Source of the DNA: Thermococcus henrietii | GTDB lineage: Archaea > Methanobacteriota_B > Thermococci > Thermococcales > Thermococcaceae | Direction: 5' to 3' | Assembly (NCBI RefSeq): GCF_900198835.1 | Contig: NZ_LT900021.1 | Coordinates: 1,550,001 to 1,614,000 of the forward strand | DNA: 64,000 nt | In this document: in pieces, positions 1-10,129 of the stretch | Layout of the letters: the number at the start of each line of letters is the position of its first letter | Numbering within the stretch: position 1 is the first letter of the stretch | Position numbers and translations under genes: made by a program | The notes under the pieces: model-generated | What the model saw: the letters and a program-made list of their open reading frames with translations, nothing else | What the model was told of the DNA's origin: nothing | The model's database searches: none

Positions 1-2
1 TT

Positions 3-3000
3 GACGGCTTTGAAAATTACACTGTTGGGTCATTTCCTTCAGCAGGCGGATGGATTCTTGATTATGAAGGAGCAGGTAGCAGTTATCAAAAAGTAGTCTC
101 TTACCCTGTTAAAACAGGAGAAAAAGCACTGCAGTTATTGTCTGCTCAAGGATGCTGGGCTGCAGTTGCAGAACATAAATTCAACTCGAATGCTCAGATA
201 ATAGGGTTTGAAGCAGATGTTATGGCCCAGAGTTTTGGAACCGAGGGATGTGGAGGGAATAGAACTACTGTTATACGATTGGCCTTCTGGAATGGGAATC
301 TAGATTCCTGGGGTAGATACTATGCCGATGTACAATTTGCTCACAATGGCATTATTTACGCCCTATCCTCAGGTATAGAGCACAGATTAATCTCTTGGAA
401 GCCTCAGAAGTGGTATCATGTCACAGTAATTCTTAACAGAAACACAAACACGTACTCTGTGTATATAAACAACAAACTTGTCGCCAGCAATATCCCTGTG
501 GAGCATACAGACACAAACAATATCAACGCTATAGTATTAACCGCTGGACACGCTAATACCAAAGTGTTCTTTGACAACGTAAGAGTTTTTGAAATAAATT
601 CAAGTGCATCAATATCAAAACAAACTCCAATCCTAAAAGTGGTTCAATATCTAACTCCTGAGGACCTATCTAAGTGGAAGTATTATCGCAATGTTATCAT
701 ACAGGACAAGTCCGGACAAACATTGAAGAACTTTCAGGTTCTGATTAAACTCAACTCAACTAACTTTGACTTCTTCCACGCCAACCCCGATGGTAGTGAT
801 ATAAGGATAGTGGATGAAAACGGCAACTTTTTGCCCTACTGGATTGAGGAGTGGAACTTAACTTCAAAAGAGGCGGAAATCTGGACGATAGTTCCAGAAA
901 TCCCAGCATATGGGACGGTCACATTAAAATTATACTACGGCAATCCCAACGCCCAGAGTAGAAGCAATGGGGATAAAGTGTTCGAGTTTTTTGATGATTT
1001 TTCAAGAGATGTGATAATAAACAAACAAAAATGGAACCTTAACTACAGTTATAACTCAACATGGACCCTTGTGAATGGATTACTAAAATACACAGCTAAT
1101 GGTAACAGGGGGTACCTTTTGACAAACCAATACTGGGGACGTGAAAACTTAATGTGGTGTACTGTAGCAAAATCTTCCAATGACTATCAGAATTGGGTTG
1201 TATGGTACAGTCCTCCCTTTGGTGGATACGTATCTAATCCTGGAACAGGTTATTTTGTAGATGTTAGGGCCTATGGATACGGATGGAGCATAGGAGAATC
1301 CTCTGGAAACCCATGGCAGTGGAAAAATATTGCTCTAGGCAATATATCTAATGATGGGTCTTCATGGTATTTGGCGTGTATTGCATTAACACCATCTCAA
1401 GTCATTGGCTACATTAAAAATCTCAACACCGGAAAGTCAGAAATTCTTACTGCCACTGATCAAAATTATACAGCCCCGAGAATGTTTGGGTTATCCTCAC
1501 GAGAGCAACCAGACGGAGCTACTGCATATTTTAAATATGCATATCTACGCCTCTATGCCCCCAAAGACCCTCTTGTTACTGTGGGTAGTGAACACATTAC
1601 AGAGGAGTATAGCCAGTCGACAACTCCAACGACCACCTACACCTCAACAGCTACTCAAACTTCTACAACAACTCAAACTCCAACCCAAACCTCGTCTTCC
1701 ACAACAACCCAAGCTACATCGAATACGCAAACATCTACCTCAACCCTCGCCCCAGTCGCCAGCTCCGCAATAGGCGCAGCTAAGACAATAATATCCCAGG
1801 TACCATCCTACGTGAACACCAGCCAAGCGAAGACTCTGCTGGAAGAGGCACAGAATGCCTACAACAACGGGGATTACAAACTCGCCAAAGAATTCGCTGA
1901 AACTGCTCAAGCTCTTGCGGTCAAGTCCTACTACGACGCATTATATACCAAACTCCAAGAGGAAAAAGCCAAAGGCGTTGACACGTCCAAAGCAGGAACA
2001 CTACTCCAGCAAGCTTACAGTGCATATCAAGACAAAGATTACACAAGAGCCCTTCGTATTCTTGCCCAGGCCGATTTAGTGCTTGAGGGAACAAGCTCTT
2101 CATCTTCTAAATACTATTACTACATCCTTGGCGCCCTTGCCATAGTTGGGGTAAGTGCCTATGCATTCTCTCGGAGAAAGTCCAAACCAGCTCCAGTTTC
2201 CCAGAATGACTCCGTAGAAAAGAAGCCGATAAGGACAACTGCTCCAACGACCGGAAACATCGTTGAGAGCCTCCAGGAGCTCTACACAGACTTTGAACTT
2301 ATTGGCCAGGGAGGTTTTGCTTGGGTATACAAAGCACGGAGAAAGAAAGACGGCAAAGTAGTCGCTTTAAAAATACCGAAGAACATAGACCCGGTAACAG
2401 GAAAATCCTTCCTCAGGGAGATTACCCACTGGCTTCACCTCAAACATCCAAACATTGTAGAACTGTACGATGCAAATGTTCTACCAATTCCATACCTGGA
2501 AATGGAGTACTGTGATAAACCTCTCTCAAAACTAAGGACACCACTAGACGTCGAGCAGGCGACTTGGATAATATTTAACATCGCCGAAGGATTGAAGTAT
2601 GCACACAAGCGGGGTGTTATTCACAGAGACTTGAAACCAAGTAATGTTCTCTTAAAGGCAGGAATTCCAAAGATAAGTGACTGGGGACTTAGTAAAGTCA
2701 TGAACGAGAGCAAGAGTTCGACAACTACTACTAGCTTTACTCTCCTCTACGCAGCTCCGGAACAACTTTCAAAGTCCCAATTTGGACACACAGACGAGAG
2801 AACAGATATCTGGGCACTTGGAGTTATCTTCTATGAGCTCGTCACCGGAAAACTGCCCTTTGATGGTAGCGACCTAGGCGAGATAACTTTCTCAATAATA
2901 GGCAAAGACCCAATTCCACCCAGTTCTATCAACCCTGAGGCAAAACTAATTGAACCCATTATCATGAAGATGCTCGCCAAGAGAAAAGAAGACCGCTACA

Positions 3001-3317
3001 CCAGCGTTGAGGAGTTGCAACAGGACCTTGCAAGGGTGTTAAACCTAAGCCTCGTTGAGAGTATGAAAAAAAGCCAGGACCCAAGAGCAGTAGTATTCTA
3101 TGCCGGTAACTTAGCACTAATGCATCTAAAGCTTGGTAATCTAAATGAGGCTTTGAAATACCTCCTAGACCTCCAGCGTTATACAGGGAGAATGAACTCT
3201 GACCTCAATTGGCTCATTGACCAAGTAAAACTTGCGATGGAGGAAAATGTCAGGTTAGGTGAAGACGCGCTGATGAAAGCCGACGTCATCATCCACGAGA
3301 TAAAGATGGGGAGGTGA
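3..3317 (+). CDS. Membrane Ser/Thr protein kinase with LamG-like and DUF2341 ectodomain (5' end outside window)
   Basis: The reading frame is open from base 3, so the gene starts before the window; at least 1104 residues are encoded here. Order seen: a LamG-like beta-sandwich (about residues 1-195), a DUF2341 domain (about 210-320, ending in an LYYGN motif), a second concanavalin-like stretch, a Thr/Ser-rich linker (nt 1617-1755), two helical repeats (nt 1760-2095), one membrane span (nt 2112-2168) and a cytoplasmic kinase. Kinase motifs are GQGGFAWVY, VALK, HRDLKPSN (His at residue 874), DWG in place of DFG (893), and APEQ. A C-terminal helical module follows. The ectodomain suggests sugar or surface-polymer binding, which is inference. 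The DNA looks more AT-rich than the next gene. The stop overlaps a possible GTG start of the following kinase. Confidence 0.9.
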   Translation, partial: DGFENYTVGSFPSAGGWILDYEGAGSSYQKVVSYPVKTGEKALQLLSAQGCWAAVAEHKFNSNAQIIGFEADVMAQSFGTEGCGGNRTTVIRLAFWNGNLDSWGRYYADVQFAHNGIIYALSSGIEHRLISWKPQKWYHVTVILNRNTNTYSVYINNKLVASNIPVEHTDTNNINAIVLTAGHANTKVFFDNVRVFEINSSASISKQTPILKVVQYLTPEDLSKWKYYRNVIIQDKSGQTLKNFQVLIKLNSTNFDFFHANPDGSDIRIVDENGNFLPYWIEEWNLTSKEAEIWTIVPEIPAYGTVTLKLYYGNPNAQSRSNGDKVFEFFDDFSRDVIINKQKWNLNYSYNSTWTLVNGLLKYTANGNRGYLLTNQYWGRENLMWCTVAKSSNDYQNWVVWYSPPFGGYVSNPGTGYFVDVRAYGYGWSIGESSGNPWQWKNIALGNISNDGSSWYLACIALTPSQVIGYIKNLNTGKSEILTATDQNYTAPRMFGLSSREQPDGATAYFKYAYLRLYAPKDPLVTVGSEHITEEYSQSTTPTTTYTSTATQTSTTTQTPTQTSSSTTTQATSNTQTSTSTLAPVASSAIGAAKTIISQVPSYVNTSQAKTLLEEAQNAYNNGDYKLAKEFAETAQALAVKSYYDALYTKLQEEKAKGVDTSKAGTLLQQAYSAYQDKDYTRALRILAQADLVLEGTSSSSSKYYYYILGALAIVGVSAYAFSRRKSKPAPVSQNDSVEKKPIRTTAPTTGNIVESLQELYTDFELIGQGGFAWVYKARRKKDGKVVALKIPKNIDPVTGKSFLREITHWLHLKHPNIVELYDANVLPIPYLEMEYCDKPLSKLRTPLDVEQATWIIFNIAEGLKYAHKRGVIHRDLKPSNVLLKAGIPKISDWGLSKVMNESKSSTTTTSFTLLYAAPEQLSKSQFGHTDERTDIWALGVIFYELVTGKLPFDGSDLGEITFSIIGKDPIPPSSINPEAKLIEPIIMKMLAKRKEDRYTSVEELQQDLARVLNLSLVESMKKSQDPRAVVFYAGNLALMHLKLGNLNEALKYLLDLQRYTGRMNSDLNWLIDQVKLAMEENVRLGEDALMKADVIIHEIKMGR

Positions 3318-3373
3318 GATTTGCCTCCCTTTTTAGGTTTATCTCAAAGTTAAAACGACAGGAGAGAAAAAAG

Positions 3374-4966
3374 ATGCCAAAGAGAAGCCTTGAGGAGGAC
3401 TTCGTTCGGAGGCTCATCATCTCGATTTTCCTGATTGCCCTCCTTCAGGGCTTCGGGTTACTCATATCGTTCTTCATATTCCTGCCGTGGATTGAGAGAT
3501 TCCTGCGGGAAACAGGCCCTCGGAGACCAAGACCCGAACCAGTTCCCAGACCGGTGCCCAAGAAACCGCATGACAAGGACTCAAATCCCGGAATCTCCCT
3601 TACGGACGGGCTGATTTTTGAGGCGCCGAAAAAGCTAATCCGGGGAGCTGAGGCGCTGATAAAGGTTGGTTTCAGGAACAGGACAGGGAAAAGCCTTCGC
3701 GTCTCGATAGACCTGTCGGAGCTGGCCCTCTACGGAAAGCTGGAGAGGAGGACCCTTGACCTGTACCTCCTCCCTGGCGAGGAGAGGAGCGAGTACGTGC
3801 GCTTCGTGCCCTCGAAGGTTGGGAAGCACGCGCTTACCGTCCGCGTCCGCTCCGGGCCGTTTATGGGGAAGAAGGCCATTGAAATCGAGATCGCAGGGGA
3901 AAAAGCCGGGGGCAACGGGCTAGATGCCCTTCTGTCGAGGTACGAGAGGGTCGAGCAGATTGGAGAGGGCGGCTTTGGCAGGGTCTACCGCGCCCTGAGG
4001 GACGGCCGGTGGGTCGCGCTCAAGGTTCCCCACGTCCTCAACGAGAGAACCGGAAAGCTCTTTCTGCGCGAGGTTTCAATATGGCGCGAGCTGAGGCACA
4101 GCAACATAGTGAGGCTCCACGACGCCAACCTGACGCCTTACCCCTACATAGAGATGGAGCTCTGCGACCGGTCGCTCGAGGACCTGGAGAAGCCCCTTCC
4201 GGTGGAGCGCGTGGCTGAGATAGCCTTTGAGGTAGCGGAAGGCCTGAAGTACGCCCACTCGAAGGGTATAATCCACCGCGACCTGAAGCCAAGCAACGTC
4301 CTCCTCAAGGGCTCCAAGCCGAAGATAAGCGACTGGGGGCTTGCGAAGGTTCTGTTCGAGAGCGGAACCACGACGGTAACGGCGATGACGCCTTACTATG
4401 CCTCACCCGAGCAGATAAGTCCGTCTCGCTTCGGAGGGGTTGACGAGAGAACCGACGTATGGCAACTGGGCGTTCTCATGTACGAGCTCGCGACGGGGAG
4501 GAGGCCCTTCGAGGGGAGCGACTTCGTCGAGGTCGCCGGGAGGATAATCATGGAGGAGCCGCAGAAGCCGAGCGAGCTTAATCCAGAGGCGAAGCCCCTT
4601 GAAGGAGTAATCCTCCGCTGTCTGAGTAAGGAGAAGGAGAGGCGCTACGGAAGCGTTGAAGAGCTCCAGCGGGATTTGTCGGGAATCCTCGGCGGGAAGT
4701 ACCGGGAAGAGCTCAAGAAGAGCGTCGAGCCCTCGCGCTCGGCCTACTACGCGGGCCAGCTGTTCCTCCTCCACCTGCGGCTCGGGGACGCGAAGGAGGC
4801 CCTGAAGTACGCAAGGGACCTGCTGAGGTACGCAAGGGGGAGGGAGAGGGAAGAGCTGGAGAAGCTAATCGAACAGATTGAGCTGAGGGTTGAGGAGGGT
4901 CTTCCGGCCCCGCAGGAGCTCGTTGAGAAGGGTGAGGTGGTAGTTCATGAGGTTAGCGGGGTATGA
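3374..4966 (+). CDS. Membrane-anchored Ser/Thr protein kinase with Ig-like domain
   Basis: About 530 residues. A long hydrophobic stretch near residues 13-41 could be one span or a hairpin. A beta-rich Ig/CARDB-like domain follows (about 75-175), then a kinase: GEGGFGRVY (from about 197), VALK, HRDLKPSN (His301), DWG (320) and SPEQ. A C-terminal helical module ends in a VEEGLPAPQEL-type motif shared with the neighbouring kinases. ATG at 3374 is chosen because GGAG lies 9 nt upstream; an in-frame GTG at 3314 overlaps the previous stop and would add 20 residues. There is no second clear span between the Ig-like domain and the kinase, so both may lie on the same side of the membrane. The codons look more GC-rich than those of the flanking kinase genes. 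Confidence 0.88.
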   Translation: MPKRSLEEDFVRRLIISIFLIALLQGFGLLISFFIFLPWIERFLRETGPRRPRPEPVPRPVPKKPHDKDSNPGISLTDGLIFEAPKKLIRGAEALIKVGFRNRTGKSLRVSIDLSELALYGKLERRTLDLYLLPGEERSEYVRFVPSKVGKHALTVRVRSGPFMGKKAIEIEIAGEKAGGNGLDALLSRYERVEQIGEGGFGRVYRALRDGRWVALKVPHVLNERTGKLFLREVSIWRELRHSNIVRLHDANLTPYPYIEMELCDRSLEDLEKPLPVERVAEIAFEVAEGLKYAHSKGIIHRDLKPSNVLLKGSKPKISDWGLAKVLFESGTTTVTAMTPYYASPEQISPSRFGGVDERTDVWQLGVLMYELATGRRPFEGSDFVEVAGRIIMEEPQKPSELNPEAKPLEGVILRCLSKEKERRYGSVEELQRDLSGILGGKYREELKKSVEPSRSAYYAGQLFLLHLRLGDAKEALKYARDLLRYARGREREELEKLIEQIELRVEEGLPAPQELVEKGEVVVHEVSGV

Positions 4967-5101
4967 ACGTATAGTGCATGTTATAGCTCCCCTAGACACA
5001 GAGGGGTTCGAGATGGGAGGGATGTTGAATTTGGATGATTGCAGCGCTCGTTGGGGGTCTAGCATGGGTAGGAGCCAGTTAGATAAGGGAGGGGGAATTT
5101 C

Positions 5102-8100
5102 ATGAGAGCAATGAAGATGTTTGTACTAGTTTTTGTTCTTTTAGTATTCATTGTCTCGGAGAGTGTCCCTTGGGCTACTGCTGGAAACGTTAGCGTTTCG
5201 TGGTCCTCAAAGACACCAGGTACACTGATTGCCGTGTGTGAGACAATGAACCAGTTGATAATAGCTTCCGGGACCAGGTTGGAGTTTAGAGACCTCAAGG
5301 GGAACCTCCTGAATTCGAGGGATTTGGTGTATCCAATAACCGATGTCGAGCTTGAGCGTAACACATGGGGGTTGGATGTCTATGTTGCATCTGGAAAGTT
5401 CATCCATGTTTTCTATAAAAACGGGATGTACAAAAGGTTCACAGCACCAGACTCGATGAAAGTTCTGAAAGTAGAACCCTCCCCTTGGACCGACAGGGTT
5501 CTTCTCCTGCTGATGGATAACGGGCACTACTACGCGTATATAACGAACAAGAAGTTCTCAGAGGTCGTATTTAAGCTCGATTTGGGGACGGATAGGCCCC
5601 TTGTTGGAATGACCTACGATGCCAACTACCTCGCGGTAGCCCAGGGAAGCGAACTCCGCCTCGTTGAGGTTTCCGACGGAAAGGTCGTGTGGGCTAAAAA
5701 GCTCGGAGGAAGCGTTACTGCTCTCCTCGTTGTTGACCGTGGAGATGTGTACGTGGGAACCTCCGGGGATACACCGAAACTCCAGAAACTCAATGCTAAA
5801 ACTGGAAAAACCGAGTTCTCGGTGCCTCTGCTCGGTACTCCCGTTGCAGTATCCATCGACTGGGAGGGGAGCTATCTCGCCGTCGCTCAGAAACCTGGTA
5901 GGCTGTCTTTACTCTCCTCCTCTGGAAACGTTCTGTGGGAGGAGGATTTCTCCAAGGAATTCGGCGAGGTGGGTGATGTTGAGGTATCGAGGAGCGGTCG
6001 CTACATAGCGGCGACGTTCGGCGGTGGGACGTTGGTTCTTACCAACGGATTTGTGCCTCCGGCGAAGTTTAGTGTGAATGCCAAAAACGCCAAGTTGATT
6101 CCTGTGTTCACGGCACAGGTTAGGGGAAGCGTTTACGCTGTTGATGCGGACGATGAAGGGAAAGTTCTTGCGGTCATTAGTTACTATCCGAACCCTAAGG
6201 GGATCTTTCCGAATTATTTAAGTGACGTTGTCATTATGGACAGCTCCGGCAACGAGATTGGAAAAGACACTTTCGAGGGAATACTCAGAGATGTAGCAGT
6301 TAGCGGGAATGGAAAATACATAGCGGTTGTTGGCGACGACCACTATCTTCACGTGCTCAATATGAAAGGCGATGAAGTTGCGAACAGATTTTTTGACTTT
6401 TACAGTGGTGGATCATACACGGTCGCCATCTCAGAAAACGGTAATAGAATAGCAGTTGGAACCTTTGCAGGCTGGACCGATGATAACATGACGGAGGTGG
6501 CAAACGCCAGCATTTACTACTTCACGTTTGATGGCTCCAAAATCAATGAGGTATGGAAGAAGCCGTTTCCAAGCCCTACCTGGGGAACGAGGGTGTGGGG
6601 ACTCTCTATGGACTCTCAGGGAAACCACTTGGCAGTGAGTGTTGATGGTGGGTATAACAACACATTTATCCTTTCATCGAGCGGTAAACTCCTGTGGGAA
6701 AGTGGGGAAAGGGGATATATCCGTATCAGCAAGGATGGTGAAACCGTAGTATACCTGCCCCTCCCAGGAGATGGCATTATTCGCGTTCAGAAAATAACGG
6801 GGGATATTATCTGGACCAAGCCCGTATCTGGGGTTATAGGGGGCTTCAAGTTTTCAAGGGACTTCTTGGTGGCATGTCTACGAGATGAAAATAAATTAAC
6901 CAGCACTATCAAGATTTTCTCGATACAAAATGGCACAGAGATTCTTACAGCAACTTTTCCTGGATTAATAGTTGATTTCGCAGTCAGCAGGAACAACTAC
7001 CTCCTGATAGGCTTCGAGAACGGCACCGTAGAATACTACAAAATCGAGAGCACGGTTCCTCTGCCCAACGTTAGGGTCACACTGAAAATCAAGAGCTTCC
7101 CATCCAACGCGAGGGTCTTCGTGGACGGCTCATACAAGGGAAATACTCCCATAACCCTTGAGCTTGAGGAGGGTACTTATTCAATAGCCATCGAGAAGAT
7201 AGGCTACACCCGGTGGACCTCGACCGTTAAGCTCCTTGCGGGGGAGACGAAAACCCTCAACGTAACTCTTGAGAAGGTGGCCGCGGACACGGGAGCAGTC
7301 TTGGAGGTAACCTCCACTCCCGAGGGAGCAAAGGTCTATTTGAACAGGGAGTACGCGGGGGTTACGCCCCTCAACTTGACACTTGAAGCCGGCGACTACG
7401 AGGTAAAACTGGTTAAAGAGGGTTATCTGGACTGGGTAAAAACCGTCTCCCTAACTCCAGGCTCCTCGGAGAAGGTCAGTGCAGTTCTGAGCGAAGCTTA
7501 CGGCGTCCTTGAGGTTACCACGAGTCCAACTCAAGCCAAGGTCTATGTAAACGGGGATTACCAGGGCCTCTCACCTCTGAGGATAACCCTCACCCCCGGC
7601 AACTACACCGTGAGAATAGTCCGCGAAGGCTACGAGGATGAAGAGAGGAACGTTACAATCAAGGGTGGGGAAAAGACTTCCCTCGCATTGACGCTTGTTC
7701 CATTGAAGGGCTCCTCAGAAGGGCCAGTTGAAATAGCAGGGGTTACAATGAGCTCGAGCACGTTCTACTACATAGGTGCCGGTGTGGTTGCCGTTTTCGT
7801 TGCCCTCATGCTCTTCATCAACAGGCGCTTGAAGCAGATAGAGCAGAAGACCACCGCCATGACGGTTGATGAATTCGCCCCAAGGCCGGCCTCCCCTACT
7901 ACCTTTCCCCAGGAGCTCTCCAACAAATACACTGAAGTTGAGTTTATAGGCAGGGGCGGCTTCGCCAGGGTCTTCAAGGCCAAAAGGGCGAGCGATGGAA
8001 AGGTCGTCGCCGTAAAGGTTCCCATAAACCTAGACGAGGCTACTGGCAAGAGTTTCATCAAGGAGCTCCAGAACTGGGCCAACCTGAGGCATCCAAACAT

Positions 8101-8980
8101 CGTGGAACTCTACGATTACAATATCCTTCCCATCCCGTACCTTGAGATGGAATACTGTGACTGCAGTCTTAGGCGGGAGAAAAAGCCTATGGACGTAAAG
8201 AAAGCAGCATGGCTGATTTTCAACATAGCTGAAGGCCTGAAGTACGCCCACAATAAGAAGGTCGTCCACCGCGACCTGAAGCCGAGCAACATCCTCCTCA
8301 AAAACGGGGTTCCAAAGATAAGCGACTGGGGACTGAGCAAGGTCATGACGAGCAGCAGGAGCTCCACGGTTGCAGGCTTTACCCCGCTTTACGCCGCCCC
8401 AGAGCAGATAAGTCCGACAAACTTCGGGGGCACCGATGAGAGGACGGACATCTGGCAGTTGGGCGTGGTGTTCTACGAGCTCGTAACCGGAAATCTTCCA
8501 TTTGAGGCGAGCGATTTCGTGGAGCTGGCTTCAAAGATCACTACAGAGGACCCGGTTCTGCCGAGCCGGCTCAATCCAGAGGCGAAGGAAGTGGAGCACA
8601 TAATAATGAAAATGCTCTCCAAGGACAAGGAGCTCCGCTACAAGAACATGCTCGAACTCCAGAGGGACCTCGCGATTTACCTCGGCATGTCCCTCAAGGA
8701 GGAGCTCAAAAAGAGCACGACTGTGAGGGACAGGCACAGGATTGTTTCGTATCTCGGCGACCTTCTGCTGATGAGCATGAAAACCGGAAATAAGATCGAG
8801 GCATATAAATACGCAACGGATATCGTGAACTACGTTACAGGAGAACTGGGAAATGAGTTCAGAAACCTTGCAAAGTACCTGCAAATAATAACAGAGGAGG
8901 GCCTTCCGATTCCGGATGAACTCATTCAAAAAGCCGAGATTCTCATCCACAAGGTCAAGCTCGGCTTTGAAAGGCTCTAG
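5102..8980 (+). CDS. Receptor-like Ser/Thr kinase: signal peptide, beta-propeller, three PEGA repeats, TM, kinase
   Basis: 1292 residues; ATG at 5102 follows a strong GGGAGGGGG site. Order: signal peptide (about 1-28), a long WD40/PQQ-like beta-propeller (about 30-640) with repeated short blocks such as GKYIAVVGDD, three PEGA repeats (about 658-870, each with a KVY-N/DG-YxGxTP core), one membrane span (about 886-906), then a kinase with GRGGFARVF, VAVK, HRDLKPSN (His1056), DWG (1075) and APEQ. It ends in the shared helical module (EEGLPIPDEL). The likely role is transmembrane signalling from an extracellular propeller/PEGA sensor to a cytoplasmic kinase; the ligand is unknown. The gap to the next gene is 9 nt, so they are probably co-transcribed. 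Confidence 0.92.
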   Translation: MRAMKMFVLVFVLLVFIVSESVPWATAGNVSVSWSSKTPGTLIAVCETMNQLIIASGTRLEFRDLKGNLLNSRDLVYPITDVELERNTWGLDVYVASGKFIHVFYKNGMYKRFTAPDSMKVLKVEPSPWTDRVLLLLMDNGHYYAYITNKKFSEVVFKLDLGTDRPLVGMTYDANYLAVAQGSELRLVEVSDGKVVWAKKLGGSVTALLVVDRGDVYVGTSGDTPKLQKLNAKTGKTEFSVPLLGTPVAVSIDWEGSYLAVAQKPGRLSLLSSSGNVLWEEDFSKEFGEVGDVEVSRSGRYIAATFGGGTLVLTNGFVPPAKFSVNAKNAKLIPVFTAQVRGSVYAVDADDEGKVLAVISYYPNPKGIFPNYLSDVVIMDSSGNEIGKDTFEGILRDVAVSGNGKYIAVVGDDHYLHVLNMKGDEVANRFFDFYSGGSYTVAISENGNRIAVGTFAGWTDDNMTEVANASIYYFTFDGSKINEVWKKPFPSPTWGTRVWGLSMDSQGNHLAVSVDGGYNNTFILSSSGKLLWESGERGYIRISKDGETVVYLPLPGDGIIRVQKITGDIIWTKPVSGVIGGFKFSRDFLVACLRDENKLTSTIKIFSIQNGTEILTATFPGLIVDFAVSRNNYLLIGFENGTVEYYKIESTVPLPNVRVTLKIKSFPSNARVFVDGSYKGNTPITLELEEGTYSIAIEKIGYTRWTSTVKLLAGETKTLNVTLEKVAADTGAVLEVTSTPEGAKVYLNREYAGVTPLNLTLEAGDYEVKLVKEGYLDWVKTVSLTPGSSEKVSAVLSEAYGVLEVTTSPTQAKVYVNGDYQGLSPLRITLTPGNYTVRIVREGYEDEERNVTIKGGEKTSLALTLVPLKGSSEGPVEIAGVTMSSSTFYYIGAGVVAVFVALMLFINRRLKQIEQKTTAMTVDEFAPRPASPTTFPQELSNKYTEVEFIGRGGFARVFKAKRASDGKVVAVKVPINLDEATGKSFIKELQNWANLRHPNIVELYDYNILPIPYLEMEYCDCSLRREKKPMDVKKAAWLIFNIAEGLKYAHNKKVVHRDLKPSNILLKNGVPKISDWGLSKVMTSSRSSTVAGFTPLYAAPEQISPTNFGGTDERTDIWQLGVVFYELVTGNLPFEASDFVELASKITTEDPVLPSRLNPEAKEVEHIIMKMLSKDKELRYKNMLELQRDLAIYLGMSLKEELKKSTTVRDRHRIVSYLGDLLLMSMKTGNKIEAYKYATDIVNYVTGELGNEFRNLAKYLQIITEEGLPIPDELIQKAEILIHKVKLGFERL

Positions 8981-8989
8981 GTGGTCTAA

Positions 8990-10102
8990 ATGAGATGCAC
9001 CCACCAGTACAGGCATTCGATTAAGGAGTGTCCGCGCGAGGCGGAGGAGCTTGGCCTCTGCATTTTCCACCTTCCATTCAGTGGGAAGAACTTTGAAGAG
9101 GCAGAGCTAAGCGGGGAAGACCTGGAGGAGGCATACCTCAGCGGGGCAAATCTGAGGGGGGCAAACCTCAGCAACGTCAACCTCCGCTATGCCGATGTAA
9201 GTGAAGGTAATCTAAGCGGGGCAAACCTTGAATGGGCCTCTTTGGTGGGTGTTGATTTAAGCAGTGCCAAGCTGGACGGTGCGAACCTGACAAACGCTGA
9301 TATACGTAATGCTGACTTAACGGGAGCCAACCTAGACGAAGCAACCCTGAGCTTTGCCAACCTTGAGGGTACGAGCCTTATTAGGGCGTCTCTCAATGGA
9401 GCCGAGCTCTACGGTGCAAGTCTGAATGGCACAAATCTCCTTGGCGCCGACTTCAGGGGGGCAAGGCTCTATGGGGCTGAGTTTGATGGGGCAAAAAACG
9501 TTGAGCACGCGATTTTTGACGACATCGCAGTTGAGGAAAAAGAAGGAGATGAATTCAGAAAGAAAAAGGACTTTGAAAGGGCATACGATTCCTACTCCAA
9601 GGCTCTTGAAGTTTACCTTGACCTGAAGAGAATTTTTAGGACCAAGGGGCTCTACGACAGGGCCTCGGTTTACTCAGTCGGCGAGTGGCGCGTTCGTGGT
9701 AAGCTTCAGTTAATAGCATCACGGGTTCAGAATCATAGTTCAACCAGATTTCTGCCCCTAACGGGAGGTGGAAAACTGGGTGTTGTTGAGGGAACGCTCA
9801 GGTACGTTACAAACAGGTTGTACGGGATTACATCCCTTTACGGAGAAAGCCCACTGAGAGTTCTCTTGACGACGGTGACGATAATACTGGCTTACGCACT
9901 GATTTTCTGTGTGAGTGGAACAATCCGTGTGGGTTCCCCAAGGGACTGCCTCTACTTTAGCATTGTGACGTTTACAACCGTTGGATACGGGGATATAACC
10001 CCCGTCCCCTCCCATAGACTACTCGCGGCGAGTGAAGCCTTTATCGGTGCGTTCATGCTTTCGTTCTTTGTGGTTGTGATGAGCAGAAAACTTATCAGAT
10101 AA
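8990..10102 (+). CDS. Pentapeptide-repeat protein fused to a K+-channel pore domain
   Basis: 370 residues. The N-terminus carries a Cys/Cys/CxxH pattern that could bind zinc (Cys3, Cys14, then CIFH). Pentapeptide repeats of the A(N/D)LxG type run from about residue 35 to 170 and should form a right-handed quadrilateral beta-helix. A charged helical linker follows. The C-terminal part has two hydrophobic helices flanking a pore loop with TVGYGD, the K+-channel selectivity signature (Ion_trans_2 type). A pentapeptide domain on a two-helix channel suggests a gated or localised channel. It is 9 nt after a kinase and directly before the Vps4-like ATPase, so it belongs to the same transcription unit. 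Phosphorylation by the kinases is speculation. Confidence 0.88.
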   Translation: MRCTHQYRHSIKECPREAEELGLCIFHLPFSGKNFEEAELSGEDLEEAYLSGANLRGANLSNVNLRYADVSEGNLSGANLEWASLVGVDLSSAKLDGANLTNADIRNADLTGANLDEATLSFANLEGTSLIRASLNGAELYGASLNGTNLLGADFRGARLYGAEFDGAKNVEHAIFDDIAVEEKEGDEFRKKKDFERAYDSYSKALEVYLDLKRIFRTKGLYDRASVYSVGEWRVRGKLQLIASRVQNHSSTRFLPLTGGGKLGVVEGTLRYVTNRLYGITSLYGESPLRVLLTTVTIILAYALIFCVSGTIRVGSPRDCLYFSIVTFTTVGYGDITPVPSHRLLAASEAFIGAFMLSFFVVVMSRKLIR

Positions 10103-10129
10103 ATGAGAAAGTTAGGAGGAGGTGTAAGA

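Noticed and set aside
5022-5105. 27-codon ORF ending on the start of the propeller kinase gene
   Set aside because: GGGAGGG abuts its ATG with no spacing, the sequence shows no features, and it may just be the leader of the kinase gene.
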